From contig CAYMRS010000044.1 of assembly GCA_964392915.1 (NCBI GenBank), positions 1-21,416 of the forward strand: DNA of 21,416 bases, written 5' to 3'. The position numbers and the translations under genes are program-made. Each line of letters opens with the position of its first letter. The stretch's first letter is position 1. Of the stretch, positions 1-7,039 are shown piece after piece. The stretch comes from JAAYUK01 sp964392915 (GTDB lineage: Bacteria > Nitrospirota > Thermodesulfovibrionia > Thermodesulfovibrionales > Dissulfurispiraceae). The notes under the pieces were generated by a model. The model had not been told where the DNA came from. It ran no database searches and worked only from the letters and a program-made list of their open reading frames with translations.

Positions 1-185
1 TCGAGGTCTTTAAATTGCAGTATCATTGTATTTTCTCCCTCCCGAAAAATTCTATTGTTTTTCTACACTTGGTATCCCGAAATAGCCCCAAATATACCGA
101 AAAGCCCTTTTCTGCTAATGCCCGCAAACCTTGTATTTGCAAGGCTTTGCAAGGATTCCGAAAAAGAAGCGCGCCTGCCGTAAAG
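1..185. other. Non-coding left edge, possible end of an integrated element
   Basis: I see no convincing gene here. Short open frames exist on both strands but have no ribosome binding site and read through the tRNA fragment that follows. The stretch is A+T-rich at first and carries a pair of short direct repeats near 137-154. Because the following tRNA fragment lacks its 5' half, the simplest reading is that this is the terminal part of an element inserted in a tRNA-Val gene lying further left, outside the window. No integrase or transfer gene is visible, so this rests on the tRNA fragment alone. Confidence 0.35.
137..154 (+). repeat. Two direct repeats of TTGCAAGG
   Basis: TTGCAAGG occurs at 137-144 and again at 147-154, two bases apart. 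The stretch also forms small inverted repeats (TGCAA/TTGCA). Its position 30-50 bases before the tRNA fragment would suit accessory (arm-type) integrase sites of an attachment region, but the repeats are short enough to be chance. Confidence 0.3.
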
Positions 186-232
186 CCTTCACACGGAAGA
201 GGTCGTAGGTTCAATCCCTACATCGCCTACCA
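186..232 (+). other. 3' fragment of tRNA-Val(CAC), probable attachment-site remnant
   Basis: The fragment has an anticodon loop TTCACAC (188-194, anticodon CAC), the 3' stem strand GGAAG, a five-base variable loop AGGTC and a perfect T arm: GTAGG (205-209), TTCAATC, CCTAC (217-221). The acceptor 3' strand ATCGCCT and ACCA (229-232) follow. The 5' side does not match. The bases before the loop (AAGCC) pair with GGAAG only at the two loop-proximal positions, and no D arm or 5' acceptor strand lies upstream in the window. Identity starting at the anticodon stem-loop and ending at CCA is the classic core of tyrosine-integrase sites in tRNA genes. A decayed tRNA copy or a tRNA interrupted upstream of the window is the alternative. 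Confidence 0.7.
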
Positions 233-425
233 TATTTTTCAATTAGTTACAACTCTTATTCATACCACCATCGCCAGAGTATGCCGTCAATTTGCAGTTT
301 TTTTTGTCCGCCACTTGCGCCTGTTTGATTCAGCATATTAACCTCAGTCAGCAGGAATTCGAAGGGGCGAACTGCCAAACTTGTTGTTCCAGCCCTCAAC
401 ATTATTCGTTCACATCATATTCGTG

Positions 426-431
426 TATAAT
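426..431 (+). promoter_or_regulatory. Candidate -10 element TATAAT
   Basis: A perfect TATAAT lies 8 bases before the ATG at 440, with no good -35 hexamer at 16-18 bases upstream (the best nearby match, TTCACA at 409-414, is too close). If it is used, transcription would start at or almost at the ATG, giving a leaderless or near-leaderless message. This agrees with the lack of a Shine-Dalgarno sequence before that ATG. Confidence 0.35.
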
Positions 432-439
432 TGTTGCAG

Positions 440-742
440 ATGCACCGCAAGCTCGACTTTATCAAAGATATCAGCGACAATTTCATCGGCAAGGCCTACC
501 TATACAAGGTGGATCCACCGGTTGAATATCTGCTGAGTGAAGAGACCTCTGCTCTGACGCCTTTTGTTGTGGCATCCGCTCCCTTACTGCCTCTGCGCGA
601 TCCTCAGATATGCCTGTTTCCTGCAAATGAGAGCGGCAAACTGCTTGATTGGACAGAGATAATGTCCTGGAAAAACACGGCTGATATTGATGCTGTTATG
701 CGCGAGCGGGTCAAAGCCCCGCCTCAAAAACTCGCGATTTAG
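440..742 (+). CDS. Uncharacterised 100-residue protein, first gene of the AOR operon
   Basis: I do not recognise a named family. The 100-residue product is probably cytoplasmic (no signal peptide, no membrane segment). It contains a GKAYLYKVDPPVEY stretch near residues 19-32 and a PQICLFPANESG...LDW stretch in the second half. It resembles small conserved hypothetical proteins I cannot name. It has one Cys and no metal-binding motif, so it is not a MoaD/ThiS-like protein. The stop overlaps the AGGAG that serves the next gene, so it is probably co-transcribed with the ferredoxin and the AOR enzyme. ATG at 440 is chosen over the in-frame TTG codons at 431 and 434; none has a Shine-Dalgarno sequence. 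Confidence 0.65.
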   Translation: MHRKLDFIKDISDNFIGKAYLYKVDPPVEYLLSEETSALTPFVVASAPLLPLRDPQICLFPANESGKLLDWTEIMSWKNTADIDAVMRERVKAPPQKLAI

Positions 743-750
743 GAGTCAGC

Positions 751-1179
751 ATGAGACTTGCAATTATTGACTCTCAGAAGTGCGTTGGCTGTCAGTGCTG
801 CATGTTTGCATGTTCGCGGGTTCACAAGGACTCGGGGCTTGGGAAATCCTGCATTGGCGTCAAATCAGCGGGGGGAATGCAGCATGGATTCATGATCATC
901 GTCTGTCGCGCCTGTGACGATCCGCCATGTGCCCGTGCCTGTCCGGAAGATGCGCTTATGCTGCGCAAAGGCGGCGGCGTGCTCCTGAAGACGAATAAAT
1001 GCACCGGGTGCGGCATGTGTCGACAAGCCTGCATCTTGGGTGCGGTCTTCTGGGACGATGAGAACCAGAAGCCTCTCGTCTGCCGGCATTGCGGCTATTG
1101 CGCTCAGCACTGCCCTTATGGTGTTATCGGCAAGGATAAGGACAGGAAAACTGCGGAGGTGCCACATGCTGAAAAATGA
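751..1179 (+). CDS. Polyferredoxin with four [4Fe-4S] binding motifs (AOR electron-transfer subunit)
   Basis: A 142-residue iron-sulfur protein with four cysteine clusters: CVGCQCCMFAC (residues 11-21), CRACDDPPCARACP, CTGCGMCRQAC and CRHCGYCAQHCP. Together they supply 16 ligands plus one extra Cys in the first motif. The pattern is that of HycB/DmsB/AorA-type electron-transfer subunits with paired ferredoxin folds. There is no signal peptide, so it should act in the cytoplasm. AGGAG sits five bases before the ATG. The 3' end overlaps the next gene by 14 bp, which strongly suggests that it passes electrons to or from that oxidoreductase (inference from context). Confidence 0.9.
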   Translation: MRLAIIDSQKCVGCQCCMFACSRVHKDSGLGKSCIGVKSAGGMQHGFMIIVCRACDDPPCARACPEDALMLRKGGGVLLKTNKCTGCGMCRQACILGAVFWDDENQKPLVCRHCGYCAQHCPYGVIGKDKDRKTAEVPHAEK

Positions 1180-2971
1180 TCCTCTTCGTAATGTTCTGTA
1201 TATTGACCTCTCGAAAAAAAGCTTCCAGATAAAAGACCGAACAGATCTTTTTGAACGATATCTCGGCGGAGCGGGTGTAGCTGCACAGCTCCTGCTTGAA
1301 GAATGCCCACCGGGAGCTGATCCGTACGGCCCCGACAATCCGATTATCATGGCGGTTGGTCCGCTGACGAGCCTGTATCCGCTCGCTTCAAAAACGGTTG
1401 CAATGTTCAAATCTCCGCTTACCGGGAATCTCGGTGAAAGCCATGCCGGGGGACGAAGTGCTGTTTCAATTCGCATGGCAGGATACGGAGCTATTGTTAT
1501 TAAAGGAGCAAGTGAGCGTCCCTGCTATCTCTCGGTACGAGACGGCAAGGTATTCTTTCGTGACGCCTCTACGCTGTGGGGGATGGGGAAAAGCGCGACT
1601 GTCGGCAAGATAATTCGCGCAAATGAGCCGTCCTCCGGCTTGCGCACTATTATGCGCATTGGCAGAGCCGGCGAAAAAATGATCCCCTACGCCTGCGTTA
1701 CGACTGAAACGTACCGGCATTTTGGACGGCTTGGACTTGGCGCCGTCTTCGGCAGCAAGAAACTGAAGGCGCTCGTTGTTGCAGGCAAACGCACGATTCC
1801 GGTGCTTGACCAGAAGCAGTATTCCGAGCTTTATAAATCCATCTTTAAAAGCGCTACCGAGTCTCCGGTAACGATGAAGTATCATAAAATCGGCACGGCG
1901 GTAAACATTATCCCGCTCAATGAAGCATGCGGTCTGCCCACACGAAATCTGCAGTCTGCACAGTTTGAGCATGCTCATGCGATATCGGGTGAAGAGATTG
2001 CGAAGAACCATCTCGGCAAACGGCTTGCATGCTCACACTGCCCGGTTGCCTGCATCCACATAGCAGCTATCCGCGAACCCTATGAGGACGAACCTTATTT
2101 TTACAAGACTTCAATGATCGGTTACGATTATGAACTCCTGTACGCGGTCGGTTCCATGCTTGGGGGCTCTGATATTCCGGCAATGATGAAGCTTATGGAC
2201 ATTATCGAGGCTTACGGTCTTGACTGTATGAGCGTCGGCGTTGTGCTTGCGTGGGCGACTGAAGCCCTTGAAAGAGGGCTCATTTCCATGGATCACACGG
2301 ATGGCGTCAATTTTACTTGGGGAGATTATGCTGCATATCAGGAGGCTCTCGCCAGGATAGTGGAGCAGCCGAATGATTTTTACGCGGCCCTGGCTAAGGG
2401 AGCTGATTTTGCATCCTCTGTTTATGGCGGGCAGGATTATGCCATGACCTTCGGCAAAAACGAGATGCCCGGCTATCATACCGGCCCGGCGGCGCATATC
2501 GGATATCTTGCCGGGGCACGCCACAGCCATCTTGACGGCGGCGGATATGGAATCGACAAGAAACTATCGGTGAATAAAGCCATGACTGCGGAACAGGTTG
2601 CCAGTGAACTGTTGACGGAGGAACGCTGGAGGCAGATTCTTTCTTCTCTGGTAATCTGTTTCTTTGCGCGTGAAATCTACAAGCCTGAAGTTGTCGCTGC
2701 CGCGTTAAAACTCTCCGGATTTGATTGCTCCGAGGAATCGCTCCGCACGCTTGGTGATGAGATTCATACCGCAAAGTTCCTCTTCAAGATACGCGAGGGT
2801 TTTTCGTTTGATAATCTCCGCATTCCAAAGCGGATTTATGAAACTCCCTGCACGGTCGGCATGGTTGATGAGCATTTCGTGAAGGCTGCGTTAACTGCAA
2901 TGCGGAAAGACATAGAAACAAGGATACAGGCTTCTGAGAAGAGCGTTCAGGAGCGGCAAAAACTTCTCTGA
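1166..2971 (+). CDS. Aldehyde:ferredoxin oxidoreductase family, tungstopterin enzyme
   Basis: A 601-residue member of the AOR family, whose members bind a bis-pterin tungsten cofactor and one [4Fe-4S] cluster and typically oxidise aldehydes to acids with ferredoxin. The N-terminal domain is complete (LRNVLYIDLS, then LGGAGVAA, GPLTS, and AGYGAIVIKG near 105-114). The cluster ligands are CSHCPVAC (Cys289, 292, 296) with a distal Cys498 in LVICFF. YGLDCMS near 350 matches the conserved pterin-binding GLD segment. Length is typical (about 600). The start at 1166 follows GGAGGT by five bases; an open extension to 1040 lies inside the ferredoxin gene and is not used. The substrate cannot be told from sequence; benzoyl-CoA-reductase-type or YdhV-type roles are possible. 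Confidence 0.92.
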   Translation: MLKNDPLRNVLYIDLSKKSFQIKDRTDLFERYLGGAGVAAQLLLEECPPGADPYGPDNPIIMAVGPLTSLYPLASKTVAMFKSPLTGNLGESHAGGRSAVSIRMAGYGAIVIKGASERPCYLSVRDGKVFFRDASTLWGMGKSATVGKIIRANEPSSGLRTIMRIGRAGEKMIPYACVTTETYRHFGRLGLGAVFGSKKLKALVVAGKRTIPVLDQKQYSELYKSIFKSATESPVTMKYHKIGTAVNIIPLNEACGLPTRNLQSAQFEHAHAISGEEIAKNHLGKRLACSHCPVACIHIAAIREPYEDEPYFYKTSMIGYDYELLYAVGSMLGGSDIPAMMKLMDIIEAYGLDCMSVGVVLAWATEALERGLISMDHTDGVNFTWGDYAAYQEALARIVEQPNDFYAALAKGADFASSVYGGQDYAMTFGKNEMPGYHTGPAAHIGYLAGARHSHLDGGGYGIDKKLSVNKAMTAEQVASELLTEERWRQILSSLVICFFAREIYKPEVVAAALKLSGFDCSEESLRTLGDEIHTAKFLFKIREGFSFDNLRIPKRIYETPCTVGMVDEHFVKAALTAMRKDIETRIQASEKSVQERQKLL

Positions 2972-3014
2972 AAAGCCGCTTTCTACAATAGGTTGTTTTT
3001 CTATTCAGGCCATG

Positions 3015-3701
3015 TCATTGTTTTAATACAATCATGCTGCACAACCGTCCTGTCACACTATTGGCATGCCGGTACGAATAATACTTCTCGGGCTGGCAGC
3101 AAGTGCAGTCAGCCGTTTGCCAGATATTGCGCGCCAGGACTCCTGAAGAAAATGCCTGAAGACGGTTTGCCAGCCTTAAATCAATATGGTATTTGCCGCC
3201 TCGTTCTGTAATGTAGGCGCCCGCACCGGTTCCCCCGGCAACTGCATCAACCACTTCGGGACCGACTTCGTAACAGTCGCAACAGATTGCAGGTCCGATT
3301 GCCACAAGAATATCTGATGGATTTGCATAAAAACGATCGCATAAAACGGTCAGTGCTTTCCGGAGAATCCCGGATGCCGTGCTTCGCCATCCGGCATGCA
3401 CCGCTCCGGCAACACGGCGCTTTGCGTCAAACAGCAGCACCGGCACACAATCCGCGGTCTGCACGCCAATCAGCAATCCGGCTCGATTCGTCACAACCGC
3501 ATCGGCTATGCGCGGGGTGAGGTCCGTATCGACGATCTGCACCGCATCGGTATGCTTCTGCATGGGAAGGTAGATGTTCTGCAGTCCCACGCCGGCATAT
3601 GACGCGAGCACCTTCATATCATCCGGCACCTGCCTCGTCGTAAAAAACGCGCTGACCGAATAACCCGGCATGTTTGCAGGGCGGATCAGAAAATCGCGCA
3701 T
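3015..3701 (-). CDS. pgeF: PgeF/YfiH/LACC1-family protein (peptidoglycan editing factor or purine nucleoside phosphorylase type)
   Basis: A 228-residue protein of the YfiH (DUF152, 'laccase domain') family. The family metal site is visible: His50 in MQKHTDAV, Cys85 in TADCVPVLLFD and His102 in AVHAGWRST, followed by the conserved GPAICCDCYEV. Family members have been assigned purine nucleoside phosphorylase, adenosine deaminase and polyphenol oxidase activities, and in E. coli a role in removing mis-incorporated amino acids from cell-wall precursors. It is slightly short: the usual segment between the TTR motif and the QxH motif is reduced. The start lies three bases after the nnr stop, so it is translationally linked to nnr. 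It converges on the AOR gene, leaving only 43 bp between the two stops. Confidence 0.9.
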   Translation of the reverse strand: MRDFLIRPANMPGYSVSAFFTTRQVPDDMKVLASYAGVGLQNIYLPMQKHTDAVQIVDTDLTPRIADAVVTNRAGLLIGVQTADCVPVLLFDAKRRVAGAVHAGWRSTASGILRKALTVLCDRFYANPSDILVAIGPAICCDCYEVGPEVVDAVAGGTGAGAYITERGGKYHIDLRLANRLQAFSSGVLARNIWQTADCTCCQPEKYYSYRHANSVTGRLCSMIVLKQ

Positions 3702-3704
3702 CAG

Positions 3705-5243
3705 CTATGCATCTGATACGCCGGTTTTTTGCAAGGCAAAAAAAGCGTCAGGCAACGCGCGGATGAGGTCAGTTGCCAAGAGCGAATACTGTCCGAGCCT
3801 GGCAACGGCAATATCTCCTGCCAGTCCGTGCAGATAGACGCCCAGCACGGCAGCGTGAACGGGTTTGATCTTTTGCGCACACAGACCAGCAATGACACCG
3901 GTCAGGACATCGCCCGCGCCGGCGGTTGCCATGCCTGCATTGCCTGTCGTATTCACAAATGCCTGCCCTTCGGCGGTTGCTGTGATCGTCGGAGCTCCCT
4001 TGGCGACCAGGCAGACGCCATGGGCAGACGCGAAGTGAAGTGCCGAATCGATACGCGACATGCCAGCAGGCACATTCGGATAAAGCCTGCGGAGTTCGCC
4101 GGGATGAGGGGTCAGAATGAGCGGTGCTTGCGAAGTGTGTAATGCTCCAGCCTGTCCGGCAAGCGCGTTGAGGCCGTCCGCATCAACCACCATAGGGACA
4201 GAAGAGCGTGCGACAAGCTCCCGGACCACGGCATTGACATCCGGAGATGAACCGAGCCCTGGACCGACTGCAATGATGTCAAATCTGCCGGGACTATGGA
4301 GCAGGATTTTATCAGCAGCACATGAAGCCAGCGTGCCGTCCATCGCACCAGGCAAGGGAAGCAACATCTCCTCTGTGACCCGACCCATAAAAATATCAAG
4401 CAAAGTCTCCGGAACTCCGATGGTCACCAATCCCGCTCCGGCGCGCAGACATGCATGCGCTGTCATGAGGGCGGCACCGGTCTTGCCGGGCGAGCCAGCG
4501 ACCACTAGCACATGACCCAACATGTGTTTGTGGGCATGCGTCGGACGCACGGGCAGCAGGAGAGAGGCGCTTTCAGCAGTCACCGCCTCAGCAGCGATCA
4601 GGTGGTCGCGCATGAGGGCTGGAGGAAACCCGATATCAGCAACCGAAAGACGACCGGTATGGGCCGCTCCAGGATGGAGAACGTGCCCCCGCTTGGGAAG
4701 CCCGAAGGCAACCGTCTGGTTTGCTTTGATGGCTGCGCCTAAAACCTCTCCGGTATCCGCTGAAATGCCGGATGGGATATCAGCGGAAATAACCGGCACC
4801 CCAGCGTCATTCACCGCGCGAACCAGTGCCGCAAGAGTTCCGGTCAACGGCTTGCTCAGGCCTGTGCCGAACAATGCGTCAAGAACAACCGCGCCATGCA
4901 AATCATCGGCAGCGAGTTTTGCATGAAAAACAACCGGAACGCCGAAAATTTCGGCAATTTTTAATTGTGCCGCGCACCCATCCGAAAGATCGGTACGCCG
5001 CATCGCCATGCGAACGAATACCCGGTATCCCCATGCGTGGAGATTTCGCGCGGCAACAAGCCCGTCCCCTCCATTATTCCCGGAACCGCAGAGAACAACG
5101 ATTTTTTTCGCAGGATACTGCGCTTTCACCTGCTCTGCCATCGCAAGTCCGGCACGTTCCATGAGAACGGCGGCAGGGATTCCATACTGCCCGACGGTCT
5201 CACGGTCTATGCGTCTCATTTCTTCTGCAGTTGCCAGTTTCAT
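3705..5243 (-). CDS. nnr: Bifunctional NAD(P)H-hydrate repair enzyme (epimerase + ADP-dependent dehydratase)
   Basis: A 512-residue fusion of the YjeF N-terminal epimerase and the ribokinase-like dehydratase, which together return damaged R/S-NAD(P)HX to NAD(P)H. Epimerase signatures are GSGNNGGDGLVAAR (from residue 53), DALFGTGL and DIPSGISADTG. Dehydratase signatures are HKHMLGHVLVVAGSPGKTGA, GPGLG, VDADGLNAL, LTPHPGE and the ADP/catalytic segment NTTGNAGMATAGAGDVLTG. The length is standard. The start MKLATAEEMRRID is preferred because it matches the family N-terminus; the frame stays open upstream into the preceding gene. It lies eight bases behind the receiver-domain gene and three bases before pgeF, so it is in one operon with both. 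Confidence 0.95.
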   Translation of the reverse strand: MKLATAEEMRRIDRETVGQYGIPAAVLMERAGLAMAEQVKAQYPAKKIVVLCGSGNNGGDGLVAARNLHAWGYRVFVRMAMRRTDLSDGCAAQLKIAEIFGVPVVFHAKLAADDLHGAVVLDALFGTGLSKPLTGTLAALVRAVNDAGVPVISADIPSGISADTGEVLGAAIKANQTVAFGLPKRGHVLHPGAAHTGRLSVADIGFPPALMRDHLIAAEAVTAESASLLLPVRPTHAHKHMLGHVLVVAGSPGKTGAALMTAHACLRAGAGLVTIGVPETLLDIFMGRVTEEMLLPLPGAMDGTLASCAADKILLHSPGRFDIIAVGPGLGSSPDVNAVVRELVARSSVPMVVDADGLNALAGQAGALHTSQAPLILTPHPGELRRLYPNVPAGMSRIDSALHFASAHGVCLVAKGAPTITATAEGQAFVNTTGNAGMATAGAGDVLTGVIAGLCAQKIKPVHAAVLGVYLHGLAGDIAVARLGQYSLLATDLIRALPDAFFALQKTGVSDA

Positions 5244-5251
5244 GCAAATAG

Positions 5252-5680
5252 CTAGGGTTGCTTGATATTCGTCTGCATATACCAGGGAGTTTCGGACGGT
5301 TTTTCGAAATTGCAAAGCTTGTAAATATTGTCAGCCACCTGCTGCGCGGTAAATGGGCGGATGAGGACTCCACTCACAATTTTCGTCTGGATAAGCTTGA
5401 CAAGATCTTCTTTGGTGGTTCCCGTCGCCGAAATGAGCAGGATTTTGATGTCGTGATGCTCAGCCTTCATCTTCTGCGCCAGTTCTATGGTCGATTTGTC
5501 CCCCATCATGGAGTCGAGAATAAGCACGGAGCAGAAATGGCCTGCCGCAAAATGCTTTTCCAGTTCATTGGCTGAATCGAGGTGCTTTACGGCAAGAACC
5601 CTGTCGAACTCCTTTAACGACCAGTTAAGAGAGTTTACAATGTCCCGCTGGACGCAGATAAAGACATGCTTCTTATTCAC
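5252..5680 (-). CDS. Single-domain receiver (CheY-like) protein with a degenerate acidic pocket
   Basis: A 142-residue protein that is essentially one response-regulator receiver fold with a short tail. The likely phospho-acceptor is Asp56 in VLILDSMMG, and the switch Ser is Ser84 in LLISATG. The acidic pair normally at the first strand is reduced (QRD, only Asp13 acidic), and the conserved Lys is Arg108 in LIRPFT. Phosphorylation may therefore be weak or absent, and the protein may work as a pseudo-receiver or a slow switch. There is no DNA-binding or enzymatic output domain and no kinase next to it. The GTG start at 5680 follows GAGGT by five bases. It sits between the AAA+ ATPase and nnr. 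Confidence 0.8.
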   Translation of the reverse strand: MNKKHVFICVQRDIVNSLNWSLKEFDRVLAVKHLDSANELEKHFAAGHFCSVLILDSMMGDKSTIELAQKMKAEHHDIKILLISATGTTKEDLVKLIQTKIVSGVLIRPFTAQQVADNIYKLCNFEKPSETPWYMQTNIKQP

Positions 5681-5749
5681 ACGGCACCTCGATGTTTGGA
5701 TATCTGCTTCAGTTTACCACGGACTGACAGATGATGCACCAGGAACGAT

Positions 5750-6610
5750 TCACTCGTTCCTTTTAAGTTGCAGGCGCCCTTGCAAGTCATCAACAAACTG
5801 GCGTGCGGTGCGCCCCGAATAGCTCCCGTGCGAAATCGACCACTGAAGCGCTTCTCCAATAAGTGCGTCATCACTCACCGGCAGGGCACGCAAAAGCGCA
5901 TAGTTTCTGATGATCGTGAGGTACGTGTCAGAATCGAATGTATAAAGACCTATTCGCAGGCCGAATCGGTCACTTAGGGAAATCTTTTCTTCAAGCGTGT
6001 CCGACGGATGAAGTTCGTCGTCTTCCCTGACCGGAAGATTGTCCGCAACGGTCTCCGGCATGAGATGCCGGCGGTTGGAAGTTGCGCAGATAATCATGTT
6101 CTGTGGCTTCAGTTCAAGGCCGCCTTCGAGCACTGCCTTCAACTGGCGATAGGAACCGTCATCCACATCATAAGAGAGATCATCACAAAAAACGATATAC
6201 CTTTCTGGACGTTCACGAATGCTGTCGCCAAGGTCCGGCAAATAGACAAGCGCATCCCGCGTCATTTCGATCATCCGCAATCCCCGGGATGCGTATTCAT
6301 TCAGCAGTGCCTTAACGGCAGACGATTTTCCGGTGCCGCGAGGACCATAGAGCAGAACATTGTTACACGGCAGCCCTTGGAGAAACTGCTCGGTATTCAT
6401 GCAAAGTTTTTGCTTAAGCCGATCTATCCCCTGGAGTTCAGCCAGCCGAATCGGGTCGGGGAAGAGAATCCCGCGCAACCGGGGGCGCCCAGCACCAGCC
6501 TGAAAACGATAGGCGAGGTGTTTGTCAAGAAGGCCTGTGTCAGTGTTCTGCGAGAGCGCATCACCTATTCTCTTTAACTGCTCTACGATCAGTTGCAATT
6601 CCTTCTTCAC
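5750..6610 (-). CDS. DUF815-family AAA+ ATPase
   Basis: An approximately 286-residue ATPase of the DUF815 (YcjX-unrelated, MoxR/DnaC-like P-loop) family, function unknown. Walker A is GPRGTGKSS (about residues 89-97) and Walker B is YIVFCDDLSYD (about 138-148). A sensor-1 type ICATSNRRHL, the segment ISLSDRFGLRIGLYTF and a C-terminal SGRTARQFVDDL lid follow, all characteristic of the family. The first 60 residues are helical with no membrane segment. I prefer the GTG at 6610, which overlaps the upstream stop as GTGA and has GGGAG seven bases before it. An ATG at 6616 would sit almost on that Shine-Dalgarno sequence. Coupling to the DUF1573 selenoprotein gene is tight. Confidence 0.85.
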   Translation of the reverse strand: MKKELQLIVEQLKRIGDALSQNTDTGLLDKHLAYRFQAGAGRPRLRGILFPDPIRLAELQGIDRLKQKLCMNTEQFLQGLPCNNVLLYGPRGTGKSSAVKALLNEYASRGLRMIEMTRDALVYLPDLGDSIRERPERYIVFCDDLSYDVDDGSYRQLKAVLEGGLELKPQNMIICATSNRRHLMPETVADNLPVREDDELHPSDTLEEKISLSDRFGLRIGLYTFDSDTYLTIIRNYALLRALPVSDDALIGEALQWSISHGSYSGRTARQFVDDLQGRLQLKRNE

Positions 6611-7020
6611 TTGCATTCTCCCGGAGTTTCAGCAGCGGGATGTGTCTCAACGATATGTGCTCTAATTTCAAAGTGCGCCACAGGATAGATTGGATCATTG
6701 GTGACAATATCGATTGACTTCACTACTGGCCCCATTCTCCCGTGTGTCTCCAGGCGCGCCATCACGGCTCCGACTTCTCCCGGTTTTAACTGGCTGGACC
6801 CAACCAGTCGGGCAACCATGCCTCACGTTGAAGCTACTTTGCGGATAATGAGAACCTGCCCTCCGCCATTCCGGAAGGAAAAAATGTGTTCCAATACAGG
6901 CCCTGCAGCAACACTGCCAAAATCATGTGCGCCCTCGGTTGGGAGTATTTTTGGCGGAGCGGCACCGGCAAGCAGCGGAACGATCAGAATAACCAGAAAC
7001 ACTGAAAAAACCGTTTTCAT
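6607..7020 (-). CDS. Exported DUF1573-family protein, candidate selenoprotein (in-frame UGA at codon 66)
   Basis: The frame reads 137 residues if the TGA at 6823-6825 is decoded as selenocysteine. Residues 1-21 are a signal peptide (MKTVFSVFLVILIVPLLAGA), so the protein should be periplasmic. The rest matches DUF1573: HDFGSV, HIFSFRNGGG, LIIRKVAST-U-GM, LKPGEVGAV, VKSIDIVTNDP. In the family the U position is the first Cys of a conserved CGC; here the motif reads U-G-M. Homology on both sides of the UGA argues against a chance end, and a SECIS-like hairpin follows. The only other Cys is residue 136 of 137. The ATG at 7020 has GAGGGA just upstream; a TTG at 7023 is also in frame. Its 3' end overlaps the ATPase start. 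A nonsense mutation or sequencing error is the alternative. Confidence 0.75.
6788..6809 (-). promoter_or_regulatory. bSECIS-like hairpin after the DUF1573 UGA
   Basis: The core is at 6790-6807 on the minus strand. CUGGUUG pairs with CAGCCAG around a GGUC apical loop (seven pairs including one G-U), extendable by an A-U and a G-U pair. The loop begins 23 bases after the UGA, so 22 bases separate them. Known bacterial SECIS elements have a G in the first two loop positions and about 16-37 bases between UGA and loop, and the E. coli fdhF element also shows GGUC at its tip. The hairpin lies inside the coding sequence, as required in bacteria. Confidence 0.7.
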
Positions 7021-7039
7021 CAATCCCTCAAAATAGCAA

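Noticed and set aside
15..341. Short open frames on both strands across the left edge
   Set aside because: They read through the tRNA fragment, lack ribosome binding sites and show no recognisable protein pattern.
1040..1165. N-terminal extension of the AOR enzyme in the open frame upstream of 1166
   Set aside because: This part lies within the ferredoxin gene in another frame, has no ribosome site and does not match the family. ATG 1166 has GGAGGT and the proper N-terminus.
2972..3014. Bidirectional terminator between the convergent AOR and pgeF genes
   Set aside because: Only weak stems of 4-5 pairs (AATAG/CTATT, AAAG/CTTT) are present, not enough to support a call.
6607..7023. DUF1573 gene read as a pseudogene or as two separate genes of 66 and 70 codons
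   Set aside because: Both halves keep the same frame and together match one DUF1573 domain. The stop falls on the conserved Cys, no ribosome site precedes the second half, and a SECIS-like hairpin follows. Sec decoding explains all of this better.
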